Part shown: positions 8,410-18,108 of the stretch, piece after piece | Layout: every line of letters starts with the position of its first letter | How positions within the stretch are numbered: position 1 is the first letter of the stretch | Source of the DNA: Bowmanella dokdonensis | GTDB taxonomy: Bacteria > Pseudomonadota > Gammaproteobacteria > Enterobacterales > Alteromonadaceae | Reading direction: 5' to 3' | NCBI RefSeq assembly: GCF_017254865.1 | Contig: NZ_JAFKCV010000019.1 | Location: forward strand, 1 to 64,000 | DNA: 64,000 nucleotides | The notes under the pieces: generated by a model | Told to the model about the DNA's origin: nothing | Databases searched by the model: none | Seen by the model: only the letters and a program-made list of their open reading frames with translations | Program-made: the position numbers and the translations under genes

Positions 8410-10221
8410 TTACTTTCCTACTTTCAGTACAGCCAGGAAGGCATCCTGTGGCAGTTCCACATTGCCCACTTGCTTCATCCGTTTCTTCCCTTCTTTTTGC
8501 TTCTGCAGCAGCTTTTTCTTACGACTTACGTCACCACCATAGCATTTGGCGATAACGTTTTTACGTAACTGTTTGACCGTACTGCGGGCAATAATATGGT
8601 TGCCGATGGCCGCCTGGATAGCGATATCGAACATCTGCCTGGGGATCAGCTCGCGCAATTTTTCCACCAGTTCCCGCCCGCGGTACTGAGCATGATCTCT
8701 GTGGGTGATGACCGCCAGGGCATCCACCCGTTCCCCGTTAACCAGGATATCCAGCCTCACCATGTCTGCGCACTGGAAACGCTTGAAGTTATAGTCCAGT
8801 GAAGCAAAGCCGCGACTGGTGGATTTGAGCCGGTCGAAAAAGTCCATGACCACTTCGGCCATGGGCAACTGGTAAGTGATCGCCACCTGATTACCGTGAT
8901 AAGTCATATGGGTCTGCACCCCCCGCTTTTCCACGCACAGGGTGATCACATTACCCAGGTAATCCTTGGGGACAAGGATATTGGCCTCGACTATGGGTTC
9001 GCGTATCTCTTCAATATCGTTTACCGGCGGCAGCTTGGAAGGGTTATCCACCTGCAGGGTTTCCCCCCGGGTGGTGGTCACTTCATAGACCACTGTGGGA
9101 GCGGTAGTGATCAGATCCAGATCGTATTCGCGTTCCAGTCGTTCCTGCACAATTTCCATGTGCAGCATGCCCAGGAAGCCGATACGGAAGCCAAAACCCA
9201 GCGCCGTAGAATTCTCGGGCTCAAAAAACAACGAGGCGTCATTAAGGCTCAATTTTGACAAGGCATCGCGAAAATCCTCATAGTCCTCGGAGCTGACCGG
9301 AAACATGCCTGCATAGACTTGCGGCTTAACCTTTTTGAAGCCAGGCAGGGCTTTATCGGCCGGCTGTTTTGACTGTGTAATGGTATCGCCAACCGGCGCG
9401 CCGTGGATTTCCTTGATTCCGGCGATCACAAAGCCCACCTCTCCGGTGCGCAATGTCCCCGTGTCGGTGGCCTTGGGTGTGAAGATACCAATCTTGTCCA
9501 CCTGGTGAACCTGACCGTTGGACATGATCTTGATCTTGTCGCCAGCCTTCATTTCACCATTGATGACCCGTACCAATGAGACGACGCCCTGGTAATTGTC
9601 AAACCAGGAATCCACGATCAATGCCTGCAGGGGCCCGTCGGGATTCCCCTCCGGCGGCGGGATTTGCCTGACAATCACTTCCAATACTTCTTCGATGCCA
9701 ACCCCGGTCTTGGCCGAACAGCGCACCGCTGTCATGGCGTCAAGACCGACTATGTCCTCGATTTCGGCAGCCACCCGATCGGGCTCGGCCTGGGGCAGGT
9801 CTATCTTATTCAGGATTGGCACCACTTCCAGATCCATATCGATGGCGGTGTAACAGTTGGCCAGGGTCTGGGCTTCCACACCCTGTCCGGCATCCACCAC
9901 CAACAAGGCACCCTCACAGGCCGCCAGGGAGCGGGATACCTCATAGGAGAAATCCACATGTCCGGGTGTATCAATAAAATTCAACTGATAGGTTTCGCCG
10001 TCTTTGGCCTGGTACTGGAGTGTGACGCTCTGGGCCTTGATGGTAATGCCACGCTCCCGTTCCAGATCCATGGAATCCAGCACCTGGGCAGCCATTTCAC
10101 GGTCGGTCAGCCCACCGCAGTGCTGGATGAGGCGATCGGAGAGGGTGGACTTGCCATGGTCAATGTGGGCAATAATGGAAAAATTGCGGATATGCTTGAG
10201 TTGCATGCTGTTGTCTGACAT
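8410..10221 (-). CDS. lepA: Elongation factor 4 (LepA)
   Basis: LepA is a ribosome-dependent translational GTPase related to EF-G. The 603-residue protein has G1 A-H-I-D-H-G-K-S-T near 17-25, the switch region R-G-I-T-I-K, G3 D-T-P-G-H-V-D-F and G4 N-K-I-D. The EF4-specific C-terminal domain ends in a basic stretch with [14 protein letters not shown]. The length is exactly that of the family. It is the first gene of the lepA-lepB-rnc-era unit; the 205-base gap upstream separates it from rseC and probably carries its promoter, which I could not pin down. Confidence 0.97.
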   Translation of the reverse strand: MSDNSMQLKHIRNFSIIAHIDHGKSTLSDRLIQHCGGLTDREMAAQVLDSMDLERERGITIKAQSVTLQYQAKDGETYQLNFIDTPGHVDFSYEVSRSLAACEGALLVVDAGQGVEAQTLANCYTAIDMDLEVVPILNKIDLPQAEPDRVAAEIEDIVGLDAMTAVRCSAKTGVGIEEVLEVIVRQIPPPEGNPDGPLQALIVDSWFDNYQGVVSLVRVINGEMKAGDKIKIMSNGQVHQVDKIGIFTPKATDTGTLRTGEVGFVIAGIKEIHGAPVGDTITQSKQPADKALPGFKKVKPQVYAGMFPVSSEDYEDFRDALSKLSLNDASLFFEPENSTALGFGFRIGFLGMLHMEIVQERLEREYDLDLITTAPTVVYEVTTTRGETLQVDNPSKLPPVNDIEEIREPIVEANILVPKDYLGNVITLCVEKRGVQTHMTYHGNQVAITYQLPMAEVVMDFFDRLKSTSRGFASLDYNFKRFQCADMVRLDILVNGERVDALAVITHRDHAQYRGRELVEKLRELIPRQMFDIAIQAAIGNHIIARSTVKQLRKNVIAKCYGGDVSRKKKLLQKQKEGKKRMKQVGNVELPQDAFLAVLKVGK

Positions 10222-10426
10222 TCCTGCTTAAGGTCAATTGACTAGGGATTCCGTTTCTTGATAACGGCGTATGGGCGGCGATTTTACCGTTTTCCGCCAA
10301 GCATTGCGATCTTGTTCTCCAGCACGGGCTTAACTTTGCCACTGGTCCGGGTCGTTCTCAGCTAAAGAATCACAGCCATGCAGGGTTGGAGACCGATCAC
10401 TAAGGCAGTGGAATGAAGGAGAATGT

Positions 10427-10912
10427 TCAGGAATCTGAGACTTGCCGGAAGGAAATGGCCTCACCCTGACCTGGCAGGATTTCCAGCAGTTTAGGTTGAT
10501 ACTGCATCTGGGAGTCGCTGCGCAGATGGCGACGAATATGCAAAAAGGTCAGGGCGGTGGCAACAAAAGCCAGCAGGACTGTCCAGAGTTCATGGGTAAA
10601 CCCCAAACCGGGCAGCCACAACTGTCCCAGCAAGGCGCTGAGGATCAGCACCACCAGCGGCACCAGATAAACCAGCGCGGAAGCCCCGAGCAGGGCTTCT
10701 TCCGGGATACCCAACTTGACCTGCTGTCCGACCCTGGCAGGGCCTTCACAGCGGAAGATAAGCAGTTGGCTTTTAGGTGAGAGTGACCGGGCAACGGCAC
10801 CCGTACCACACTGCTGGTTGGCCACGCAGCCGCCACAGGTGGTCTTGATGAGGGTTTCAACCCAGATGTGATCCTGGTCAACGGCTTTGATCGTGCCAAG
10901 CTCTTCGATCAC
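10427..10912 (-). CDS. rseC: RseC/SoxR-reducing system protein
   Basis: RseC is a small inner-membrane protein of the sigma-E operon, also linked to reduction of SoxR. The 161-residue protein has an N-terminal domain with cysteines in T-C-G-G-C-x6-C and two membrane helices near 80-100 and 105-125 (A-L-V-Y-L-V-P-L-V-V-L). The cysteine pattern and two-helix hairpin match the family. It overlaps the end of rseB by four bases and closes the rpoE-rseABC operon. Confidence 0.92.
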   Translation of the reverse strand: MIEELGTIKAVDQDHIWVETLIKTTCGGCVANQQCGTGAVARSLSPKSQLLIFRCEGPARVGQQVKLGIPEEALLGASALVYLVPLVVLILSALLGQLWLPGLGFTHELWTVLLAFVATALTFLHIRRHLRSDSQMQYQPKLLEILPGQGEAISFRQVSDS

Positions 10913-11886
10913 TTGCCCACCTCAAGATACTCCACACTGTTGGCAATGGCACTGGCCGTTTGCGGCGGCAATTTACCGACCACGGTAATTTCGTGGTTAC
11001 CTTTTTGAAGTGAAATCAAGGTATTAGCGCCGTACTTGAGCCAGCCATTTTCCGAGGAACCAGGATCGACAGACTGACGATAGACAGAAACATCCACCAG
11101 GCCGTCACTGAGCATCACATAATCCACGACCTGACCTGTCAGCGGCAGTCTGTGCATATCACGCCGGACTTCGGTCATTCCCACCGGCAGCCAACCGATC
11201 TGCAAAGATCGGGGATGTTCGCTGATATCCGGGACGCTGATCATTTCGGGGAGTTTACCCACTTCGATACGGGAAAAGTAGGCATCGGGCTGCTCTGTCA
11301 CATGCAAAGAGGTGACCTGGGCCTGTTCCAGTGGTTCCCCTTCCATACTCATCATATCCATCTTCAGAATCAGGCCGGTTTCCTGATCGAGCCACAGATT
11401 AAAACCATAACGGCTCTTATCCTTGCTGACGATACGTAATTGCTGGGCGGGTCGTCCCGATATCCGGCTGCGACCCACCATAACCACTTCATAGCTACCA
11501 CCAAGCAGTTGCGGCTTGCGCAGCAGTTCAACCGGCAGCGGGCCGTTAATCACTTCTGATTGCAATGAATAGGCGGGGACGTTGGGCTCAAAATAACTGA
11601 CCTGATCACCTACCCGGACAATTTCCCGGCCAGGGCCGTTTTGCAGGCTCAGGTGCTCCATCTCCACCCCATCCAGCACAGCATGTCGCCAAAGATAAGG
11701 TTCGAAGTTACCGTTGGCCTGAAGCAGCACAAAAGAGATCTGATAATTCAGGGATTTGAGGGAACCGGCCATTTTTTGCAACCAGGCTTCGGCGCTGTCA
11801 GTTGACTGGGCCGAAGCGAGGCTGAAGGGTAAACAGAGCAACAGCCACAACCAGGAACGGGTAAGATTATTTCTGCTGCGGCTCAA
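10909..11886 (-). CDS. rseB: Sigma-E factor regulatory protein RseB
   Basis: RseB is the periplasmic sensor that binds RseA, shields it from DegS cleavage and releases it when it senses stress-related lipopolysaccharide. The 325-residue protein starts with a basic, hydrophobic signal peptide ending S-L-A-S-A near residue 26. The MucB/RseB N-terminal lipoprotein-like domain and a smaller C-terminal domain follow. It overlaps the rseA 3' end by 20 bases and the rseC start by four bases, indicating a tightly coupled operon. Confidence 0.93.
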   Translation of the reverse strand: MSRSRNNLTRSWLWLLLCLPFSLASAQSTDSAEAWLQKMAGSLKSLNYQISFVLLQANGNFEPYLWRHAVLDGVEMEHLSLQNGPGREIVRVGDQVSYFEPNVPAYSLQSEVINGPLPVELLRKPQLLGGSYEVVMVGRSRISGRPAQQLRIVSKDKSRYGFNLWLDQETGLILKMDMMSMEGEPLEQAQVTSLHVTEQPDAYFSRIEVGKLPEMISVPDISEHPRSLQIGWLPVGMTEVRRDMHRLPLTGQVVDYVMLSDGLVDVSVYRQSVDPGSSENGWLKYGANTLISLQKGNHEITVVGKLPPQTASAIANSVEYLEVGK

Positions 11887-12460
11887 CTTCGGACTCTTGT
11901 AACTCTGATTCCTTGGCTTGCTGGGCCTTCAAACGCATTTGCCTCTGATGATCTGTCAGGTAGGCATTGATTCGGCGCTTCTGCTCGAGGGCATCGGCAG
12001 CCGGGGGCAGAGAACGTGTCTGCTCAAGGCTGACAGGAGAAAGACCACCGGCCTGCATGCCAGGAATCTGCAACGCCGGCGCAGAACTGAAAGGTTGCTC
12101 AGGCGTCGGCTGGTTCAGTTGCTGAACACCGATTATCATGGCAGCGGCCACAGACGCCGCAATGGCAAACTGGCCACCCTGGCGAACCAGAGGGATAACC
12201 TGCCCCACCACGGGAATATCACGCAAACGCTTCTTCGGTGCCAGTATGGCCGGCTCCTGCTCTATCGCAGCGGCTACCCTGGCGCTGATGTCGAAATTCA
12301 GGCTGGAGGGCAGTTCCTTACGCAAACCATCCCGGATAAGGTGATAGTTACGCCAGGTCTGTTGCAGCCCCTGATCTTGCCCTATGTCGCTGAAAAGACC
12401 ATTGGCGGACTCTTCACCATCCATCAGAGCTGACAGGCTTTCTTTTTTCTGTTGCGTCAT
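11867..12460 (-). CDS. rseA: Anti-sigma-E factor RseA
   Basis: RseA is a single-pass inner-membrane protein that holds sigma-E inactive until regulated proteolysis. The 197-residue protein has the cytoplasmic anti-sigma domain opening E-S-L-S-A-L-M-D-G-E and a W-R-N-Y-H-L-I-R-D segment that contacts the sigma factor. One membrane helix lies near residues 95-112 (F-A-I-A-A-S-V-A-A-A-M-I-I-G-V). The remaining periplasmic part binds RseB. It lies 44 bases after rpoE. Confidence 0.93.
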   Translation of the reverse strand: MTQQKKESLSALMDGEESANGLFSDIGQDQGLQQTWRNYHLIRDGLRKELPSSLNFDISARVAAAIEQEPAILAPKKRLRDIPVVGQVIPLVRQGGQFAIAASVAAAMIIGVQQLNQPTPEQPFSSAPALQIPGMQAGGLSPVSLEQTRSLPPAADALEQKRRINAYLTDHQRQMRLKAQQAKESELQESEVEPQQK

Positions 12461-12504
12461 AAAAACAAATTCCTGATTAACGCGTCACTTGTCTTTTCCA
12501 CCAC

Positions 12505-13083
12505 TTATCTTTGCAGCAGTGGTTGAATTACTTTATCTATGGCTTCCCTGGCACGGAAGATTCGTGATCTTACCGTACCTACCGGGCAATCCATCACAGT
12601 CGCAATCTCTTCGTAACTCAGGCCTTCCAATTCCCGCAGGGTAATGGCCATACGTAAATCCTCAGGGAGCTTGTCGACCGTATCAAACAGCAACTTCTCC
12701 ATCTGTTCCGACATCAGGGTGCGTTCAGGGGAACTGTTCTCCTTAAGCGCATCACTGCCATCGTAAAAATCTGCTTCCTCCGCGTCAACATCATTTGCAG
12801 GAGGTTTCCTGCCCTGCGCCACCAGATAATTTTTGGCGCTGTTAACCGCAATTCGATACAGCCAGGTATAAAAAGCACTGTCACCCCGGAAGCTGGGCAG
12901 GGCCCGATACGCCTTGATGAAAGTTTCCTGGGCCACGTCGGCCACGTCTCCGGAATTTTTCACGTATCTGGACACCAGATGGGCAACCTTGTGCTGGTAC
13001 TTTATGACCAGCAGATTAAAGGCATTCTTGTCGCCCTGCTGTACCTTCTCAACCAATTGTTGATCTGTATATTGCTCGCTCAT
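12505..13083 (-). CDS. rpoE: RNA polymerase sigma-E factor
   Basis: RpoE is the extracytoplasmic-stress sigma factor for envelope-protein folding genes. With the start at 13083 it has 192 residues, beginning M-S-E-Q-Y-T-D-Q-Q-L-V, the family start; a longer frame to 13134 would run upstream toward the promoter and is unlikely. Region 2 contains D-V-A-Q-E-T-F-I-K-A-Y and Y-T-W-L-Y-R-I-A-V-N. Region 4 contains L-R-E-L-E-G-L-S-Y-E-E-I-A with the helix-turn-helix. A sigma-E-type promoter lies just upstream (13142-13170), indicating autoregulation. Divergent nadB matches the E. coli neighbourhood. Confidence 0.96.
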   Translation of the reverse strand: MSEQYTDQQLVEKVQQGDKNAFNLLVIKYQHKVAHLVSRYVKNSGDVADVAQETFIKAYRALPSFRGDSAFYTWLYRIAVNSAKNYLVAQGRKPPANDVDAEEADFYDGSDALKENSSPERTLMSEQMEKLLFDTVDKLPEDLRMAITLRELEGLSYEEIATVMDCPVGTVRSRIFRAREAIDKVIQPLLQR

Positions 13084-13141
13084 CCGAGCCACATCTCCCT
13101 TAGTACTGCTTTTCTGATGCTTTGGCTCTTGCAAGCACCTA

Positions 13142-13170
13142 GATAGACTTTGCCCTGCTGAAAAAGTTCG
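13142..13170 (-). promoter_or_regulatory. Predicted sigma-E promoter of rpoE
   Basis: On the minus strand GAACTT (13169-13164) is followed after 16 bases by TCTAT (13147-13143). This fits the sigma-E consensus GGAACTT-N16-TCTGA/TCAAA and gives a start near 13135, about 50 bases before the rpoE ATG. Autoregulation of rpoE by such a promoter is established in enterobacteria; the use here is inferred. Confidence 0.75.
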
Positions 13171-13189
13171 AAATTATTTTTCAGCAGGG
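13153..13189. repeat. Perfect 13-base inverted repeat over the rpoE -35 region
   Basis: CCCTGCTGAAAAA (13153-13165) is mirrored exactly by TTTTTCAGCAGGG (13177-13189) around an 11-base centre that contains most of the sigma-E -35 element. It lies upstream of the predicted rpoE transcript start, so it is not a leader hairpin of rpoE. It could be an operator or a residue of a mobile repeat. Confidence 0.85.
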
Positions 13190-13346
13190 GCCGGGTCCCA
13201 AGCATGGAATTAAAATTGATTATCTGCATCGGTAGATGCCGGTAGATTTCACGTCAATCAACAGCCGATCACAAAAAGCTCCCGATCCTGCTGTCCTTTA
13301 AGATAGTATCATGCCGAAATTCAACAGAATCTGAATAGTTTACCTC

Positions 13347-14954
13347 ATGAGCCAAGCGGTTGAACATCAATGTGATCTCTTAGTCATCGGCAGCGGTGCC
13401 GCCGGACTCAGTCTGGCCCTGAAACTGGCCGAACACTGCAGGATTCTGGTGCTGAGTAAAAGCAATGTCAGCGAAGGCTCGACCCTCTATGCCCAGGGCG
13501 GTATCGCGGCCGTTTTCGACGAGGGTGATTCAATCGACTCCCATGTTGAAGACACCATGATAGCAGGAGCCGGCCTGTGTGACAGGGCTGCAGTGGAATA
13601 TACCGCGTCCAACGCCAAGCAGTCCCTTGAATGGCTGATTCAGTTCGGCGTACCTTTCGACCAGGAAACCGACGCCCAGGGCGAAGCAAGGTATCACCTG
13701 ACCCGCGAAGGGGGGCACAGCCACAGGCGTATACTGCATGCGGCCGATGCCACCGGTAGGGCGGTGCAAACCACACTTATCGACGCGGTCCTGCAGCATC
13801 CCAATATCCAACTGATGGAAAGATACAATGCGGTGGATCTCATTCGCAGTAAAAAGCAGCCAAAACGCATCCTCGGCGCCTACGTGTGGAACCGCGACGC
13901 CGAACATGTGGAAGTGATCCGCAGCCGCTTTGTCGCCCTGGCCACCGGCGGCGCCAGCAAGGTCTACCAGTACACCTCCAATCCTGACGTGTCCAGCGGT
14001 GACGGTATCGCCATGGCCTGGCGTGCCGGTTGCAGGGTGGCCAACATGGAATTCAACCAGTTCCACCCCACCTGCCTGTACCACCCCCTGGCCCGTAACT
14101 TCCTCATCACCGAAGCCTTACGCGGCGAAGGGGCCTATCTGACCCACGCGGACGGCACCCGCTTTATGCACAGATTCCACGAGCTGGCCGAACTGGCGCC
14201 CCGTGATGTAGTGGCGCGTGCCATCGACTTTGAAATGAAACGCCTCGGGGCGGATTGCATGTATCTGGACATCCGCCATAAGCCGGCAGACTTTGTGATC
14301 AAACATTTCCCCACCATACATCGCAAGTGCCGCTCGCTGGGTATCGATATCACCCGGGAACCCATTCCTGTGGTGCCGGCCGCCCATTACAGCTGCGGCG
14401 GCGTGATGACAGATTTCAATGCCAGGACGGATCTGGATAACCTGTACGCCATAGGCGAAGTCGCTTATACGGGGCTGCACGGGGCTAACCGCATGGCCAG
14501 CAACTCATTGCTGGAATGCGTCGTCTTTGCCCGGGCGGCAGCAGAGCATATCCAGTCGCGACTGGGGCAGTCAGACGAGGCGGAAGCCATCGCGCCCTGG
14601 GATGAAAGTCAGGTCAGCAATTCCGATGAGGAAGTCGTGATCCAGCATAACTGGCACGAACTGCGGCTTTTTATGTGGGATTATGTGGGGATAGTGCGCA
14701 CCAACAAGCGCCTGGAACGGGCCATGCGCCGTATCGAAGTGCTCAAGCAGGAAATAGACGAGTACTATTCCAACTTCCGGGTCAGTAACAACCTGCTGGA
14801 ATTGCGCAACCTGGTCACTGTCTCCGAGCTGATAGTACGCTGCGCCATGCAGCGCAAGGAAAGCCGCGGCCTGCACTATAACCTGGACTATCCGCAGATG
14901 CTGGATAAAGCCGAGCCCAGCATCTTAGAGCCAGCCCGATACCTGCGGCGCTGA
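13347..14954 (+). CDS. nadB: L-aspartate oxidase NadB
   Basis: NadB is the FAD enzyme that oxidises L-aspartate to iminoaspartate in the first step of NAD synthesis. The 535-residue protein has the dinucleotide fold G-S-G-A-A-G near residues 16-21, Y-A-Q-G-G-I-A-A near 47-54 and [11 protein letters not shown]. The fumarate-reductase-like active site includes A-H-Y-S-C-G-G-V and [18 protein letters not shown]. The length is normal. It is divergent from rpoE, as in E. coli. Confidence 0.97.
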   Translation: MSQAVEHQCDLLVIGSGAAGLSLALKLAEHCRILVLSKSNVSEGSTLYAQGGIAAVFDEGDSIDSHVEDTMIAGAGLCDRAAVEYTASNAKQSLEWLIQFGVPFDQETDAQGEARYHLTREGGHSHRRILHAADATGRAVQTTLIDAVLQHPNIQLMERYNAVDLIRSKKQPKRILGAYVWNRDAEHVEVIRSRFVALATGGASKVYQYTSNPDVSSGDGIAMAWRAGCRVANMEFNQFHPTCLYHPLARNFLITEALRGEGAYLTHADGTRFMHRFHELAELAPRDVVARAIDFEMKRLGADCMYLDIRHKPADFVIKHFPTIHRKCRSLGIDITREPIPVVPAAHYSCGGVMTDFNARTDLDNLYAIGEVAYTGLHGANRMASNSLLECVVFARAAAEHIQSRLGQSDEAEAIAPWDESQVSNSDEEVVIQHNWHELRLFMWDYVGIVRTNKRLERAMRRIEVLKQEIDEYYSNFRVSNNLLELRNLVTVSELIVRCAMQRKESRGLHYNLDYPQMLDKAEPSILEPARYLRR

Positions 14955-14963
14955 AACCTCAAC

Positions 14964-15830
14964 TCAATCCTGGGGATCCAGCGGGCCATAACGGCCACTC
15001 AGATGCAACAGGCTGCCATCCGCAGACCCCAGCGTGAATGCGCCTTGCCCTGCTTTTTCGGGCTGATGATGAAAACTGACCCTGGCGGGCAGGAACACCG
15101 GCTTTCTGAAACTGACCTGCAGACTAAACCTGTCCGGTAGGGAGGACGAAATTGCGCTGATACAACGGGCCTTGCTCCACATTCCGTGCACGATAGGTAA
15201 CTTGAAGCCGAACAATCTGGCCGACCAGGGATACAGGTGGATTGGGTTGTAGTCACCGGAGACCCTGGCGTACTGGCGACCGAGATCGGCGGCCAGGGAC
15301 CAGGTTTCACCTGTCGGCAGATCGGCAGGCTTGGCAGCCAGGCGCATGGACGAAGGCTCCCCCGCCCGCACCAGGCTGCGGCTGTCACCCTGCCAGATAA
15401 TTTCCCCCGCTGAGCGCGCTTCGGTAAGCAGGGAAAACTGCCAGCCTAGCCGGTGTTTCTTCAATTCACCAAAGCGACAGACGATATCCAGAGATTCATC
15501 AGGAAGAATGGGCCGGAATTGATTGATACGGTTCTCCATATGCACCATTCCCATCACCTTAAAAGGGAAGTCTTTGTCAGACAACATCCCCAGTTGCAAC
15601 GGCAACGCCAGACAATGGGGCCAGGCCGGATGGACCTGCAGTGCATTTCCCCATCCTGTCAGTTGATGATATTGCTGTAGTTTTTCAGACCCTGCCCTCA
15701 CCCCTTCACAACGCATTACCACCTTGGGCAACACAGGTTTATCCTGCACATGTGAACCCTTTACGGCCGCCTTAAGCAGCATGGCAGGCATGGCGGGTAA
15801 CGAACTGGGGGTAAACTCCCTGACATTCAC
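14964..15830 (-). CDS. MaoC-like hot-dog acyl dehydratase
   Basis: The protein has a hot-dog-fold hydratase signature: V-S-G-D-Y-N-P-I-H followed by H-G-M-W, with the Asp/His pair expected for 2-enoyl-CoA hydratases. A first hot-dog-like half precedes it, so it is probably a double hot-dog protein. I chose the GTG at 15830, giving 288 residues. It forms a GTGA overlap with the ygfX stop and has a GGGAG ribosome site eight bases upstream. Longer frames to 15929 lie inside ygfX and add no recognisable sequence. It ends ten bases from convergent nadB. Its acyl substrate is unknown. Confidence 0.85.
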   Translation of the reverse strand: MNVREFTPSSLPAMPAMLLKAAVKGSHVQDKPVLPKVVMRCEGVRAGSEKLQQYHQLTGWGNALQVHPAWPHCLALPLQLGMLSDKDFPFKVMGMVHMENRINQFRPILPDESLDIVCRFGELKKHRLGWQFSLLTEARSAGEIIWQGDSRSLVRAGEPSSMRLAAKPADLPTGETWSLAADLGRQYARVSGDYNPIHLYPWSARLFGFKLPIVHGMWSKARCISAISSSLPDRFSLQVSFRKPVFLPARVSFHHQPEKAGQGAFTLGSADGSLLHLSGRYGPLDPQD

Positions 15831-16270
15831 TGATGTTGCTCCCTTGTGACCACCGGACGAAGACATCTTTGCAGTATACGACATAATCGTCTGAAATCGG
15901 CGTACTGAACCGAATCTCTGTAAATCCACACCCAGTTACGGCGGTTGGAAACATTGGACTCGAGCCGAATCCACAGCATCCAGGACGTGATGCGGCTAGC
16001 CGGATTGACCTGCATGGTTTCTTCCTGGGCATCCAGCCACTGCCATTGGCCCTCTTCGCTGATGCTGAATACGCGGCTGGGACTTGCCTTGGCAGCGATT
16101 CGTACAGCCATCCACAGCAACACCATACTCAGCACGATCTGGATCCAAACCTGCCCCGGCAGGGACTGTGGCTGCCAAAGCCACAGGGACGCAAGCAGCA
16201 AGGAGAAAGTGCCGCCAATTAAGCGTTGGCGGTACTTCGAGGGTTGTGTCTCGATCCTATACTTTGACAC
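15827..16270 (-). CDS. ygfX: YgfX/CptA inner-membrane protein
   Basis: YgfX (CptA) is a small membrane protein encoded with SdhE. In E. coli it has been described as affecting the cytoskeletal proteins MreB and FtsZ, with SdhE as partner. The start is the GTG at 16270, inside the sdhE tail and giving V-S-K-Y-R-I-E; the longer frame to 16360 would overlap sdhE heavily. The 147-residue product has two adjacent membrane helices near residues 18-33 and 41-58, then a cytoplasmic domain with S-W-M-L-W-I-R-L. It overlaps sdhE by 14 bases and the MaoC-like gene by four. Confidence 0.85.
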   Translation of the reverse strand: MSKYRIETQPSKYRQRLIGGTFSLLLASLWLWQPQSLPGQVWIQIVLSMVLLWMAVRIAAKASPSRVFSISEEGQWQWLDAQEETMQVNPASRITSWMLWIRLESNVSNRRNWVWIYRDSVQYADFRRLCRILQRCLRPVVTREQHQ

Positions 16271-16508
16271 GATTGACGATGCGCTCCACCATGGAGGACA
16301 GCAAGGCATCCTCACAGCGTTGGTGGCCCATGACCCAGGCGTACAAATCCGGATCATCACAGGTCAGCAACCGTTCGAAGGTTTCCTTGTCCTGATCATC
16401 CAAATCGCCGAATGCCTGCTCAAAAAACGGCTGAAACAGCACATCCAGTTCCAGCATGCCACGACGGCAGGCCCACTTGACACGATTGACTCTCTGCGTG
16501 GTAAACAT
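16257..16508 (-). CDS. sdhE: FAD assembly factor SdhE
   Basis: SdhE (YgfY, CptB) helps attach FAD covalently to succinate dehydrogenase and fumarate reductase flavoproteins. The 83-residue protein shows the family motif R-R-G-M-L-E-L-D, the RGxxE core that contacts the flavoprotein, and the helix with C-D-D-P-D-L-Y-A-W. GGGGAAC before the ATG is a strong ribosome site. It is the first gene of an sdhE-ygfX-MaoC unit and is divergent from ygfZ, the standard arrangement. Confidence 0.95.
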   Translation of the reverse strand: MFTTQRVNRVKWACRRGMLELDVLFQPFFEQAFGDLDDQDKETFERLLTCDDPDLYAWVMGHQRCEDALLSSMVERIVNRVKV

Positions 16509-16644
16509 CCGTTCCCCTTACAACTTTCCGGACAGGTTGGAAATTATCTGCGTTATCATAGCGCAAACCCACAACGGGATCTTGGATCCCGCCGCATTAT
16601 CCCCATTAAGGCCCTATCCTCAATCAGATTTGGACAGGCAGAAG

Positions 16645-17607
16645 ATGGAAAATCCGGCAACTGACACACAACAAGGGGTACCGCAGGAGTTTATTGCTCC
16701 CCTGCCCCATCTGGGTTTAATCAGTGTCAGCGGAGAAGACCGACAGAAATATCTGCAAAGCCAGTTAACCAATGACCTCAGCCAGATTTCACCGCACCGG
16801 GTCCAGCCAGCCTGTCATTGTGATGCCAAAGGCAAAGTCTGGAACCTTTATCAGACGCTGGCCCGGGAAGATCATATTCTGCTGCTGGGACACCTGGGGG
16901 GAATGGCCCGATCACTAGCAGAGCTGAAGAAATATGGCGTCTTTTCCCGGATCCAGATTGAAGATCAGACAAACCAATGGATACCGATCGGCGGCCAAGG
17001 GCCAACCCTGGCTGCGTGGCTGGAAACTCACCTCGGCGCACTGCCCGACATGCACCTGGGCTGGGCCGGCGGCCCTGGGGGCCTGGTGATACGCTTGGAT
17101 CAGCCCCAGCCCCGCTATCTGGCATTGCTCACTCCTGAGCTGGCCGAGACCCTACTAAAAGATCTTAAGGCGCTGGAAGCCACTGCTGCTGTATGGCAGG
17201 TGCTGGATATCCGCGCCGGTTATGCCCATATAGAGACCCCTACCAGCAACGAATTTATCCCGCAGATGCTCAACATGCAGGCTCTGGGTGCAATCAGTTT
17301 TACCAAGGGCTGCTATATGGGTCAGGAAGTGGTGGCCCGCACCAAGTATCTGGGTAGAAACAAACGAGCCAGCTTTATCCTGCACGGCGATGAAGCCACA
17401 GAACTCGCCGCAGGCGACACTCTGGAGATACAATTGGGCGAAAACTGGCGTCGGGGAGGCACTGTGTTAAGCTGTGCCACTTTGGCCGGACAGACTTGGC
17501 TGTTGGCGGTGCTGGCCAATGATACGCAAGCCGGCGATATACTGAGAAGTAAAGACAAGCCTGAGTGCCGTTTCCGGGTCCTGCCGCTTCCCTATGAAAT
17601 CAACTAA
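16645..17607 (+). CDS. ygfZ: Folate-binding tRNA-modification protein YgfZ
   Basis: YgfZ is a tetrahydrofolate-binding, aminomethyltransferase-fold protein needed for some iron-sulfur enzymes such as the tRNA methylthiotransferase MiaB. The 320-residue product starts at ATG 16645 with M-E-N-P-A-T. It contains the diagnostic K-G-C-Y-M-G-Q-E near residue 220 with the conserved cysteine. An open frame extends upstream to 16456 but lies over the divergent sdhE start and is unlikely to be translated. The slyD-like gene begins a few bases downstream. Confidence 0.94.
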   Translation: MENPATDTQQGVPQEFIAPLPHLGLISVSGEDRQKYLQSQLTNDLSQISPHRVQPACHCDAKGKVWNLYQTLAREDHILLLGHLGGMARSLAELKKYGVFSRIQIEDQTNQWIPIGGQGPTLAAWLETHLGALPDMHLGWAGGPGGLVIRLDQPQPRYLALLTPELAETLLKDLKALEATAAVWQVLDIRAGYAHIETPTSNEFIPQMLNMQALGAISFTKGCYMGQEVVARTKYLGRNKRASFILHGDEATELAAGDTLEIQLGENWRRGGTVLSCATLAGQTWLLAVLANDTQAGDILRSKDKPECRFRVLPLPYEIN

Positions 17608-17615
17608 CAGAGCGA

Positions 17616-18107
17616 ATGCCGATGAATATATCCCCGAACAAGGTTGTCACCATGAATTACACCGTCAGCACGGCTGAGGGGGTACAAATAGATGCCTCCA
17701 AGAAAGGGAAACCCATGAGCTTTATCCATGGCCACAACTTCCTGATTCAGGGGCTGGAGGATGCCCTGGTGGGCAAGGCTGCCGGTGACAGTTTTGAGGT
17801 GGAGGTGGAGCCCGCCAAAGCTTATGGGGAACGTCACGATGAGCTGGTGCAATTGGTCCCCAAATCCATGTTTGAAGGCATGGATGTGGAAGTGGGTATG
17901 CAGTTTCGCGCCACTACCGATGATGGTGAACAATCCGTCATGGTCATCGATGTGACAGACAACGAAGTGGTGGTGGACGGTAATCATCCCCTGTCAGGCG
18001 TAACGCTTAACTTCGAGGTGGAAATTCTGGACGTGCGTGACGCGACCGAACAGGAATTGGAACACGGCCATGTGCACGGCCCGGACGGCTGCGGCCATTC
18101 CCACTGA
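17616..18107 (+). CDS. FKBP-type peptidyl-prolyl isomerase, SlyD-like
   Basis: This is a cytoplasmic FKBP-type prolyl isomerase of the SlyD class, about 163 residues. The FKBP strand V-T-M-N-Y-T-V is followed by P-M-S-F-I-H-G, the inserted chaperone flap (A-Y-G-E-R-H-D-E-L) and N-H-P-L-S-G-V-T-L-N-F. The C-terminus is histidine-rich (H-G-H-V-H-G-P-D-G-C-G-H-S-H), a likely nickel/zinc-binding tail, shorter than in E. coli SlyD. The start could be 17616 or 17622. A strong terminator follows directly. Confidence 0.9.
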   Translation: MPMNISPNKVVTMNYTVSTAEGVQIDASKKGKPMSFIHGHNFLIQGLEDALVGKAAGDSFEVEVEPAKAYGERHDELVQLVPKSMFEGMDVEVGMQFRATTDDGEQSVMVIDVTDNEVVVDGNHPLSGVTLNFEVEILDVRDATEQELEHGHVHGPDGCGHSH

Positions 18108-18108
18108 G

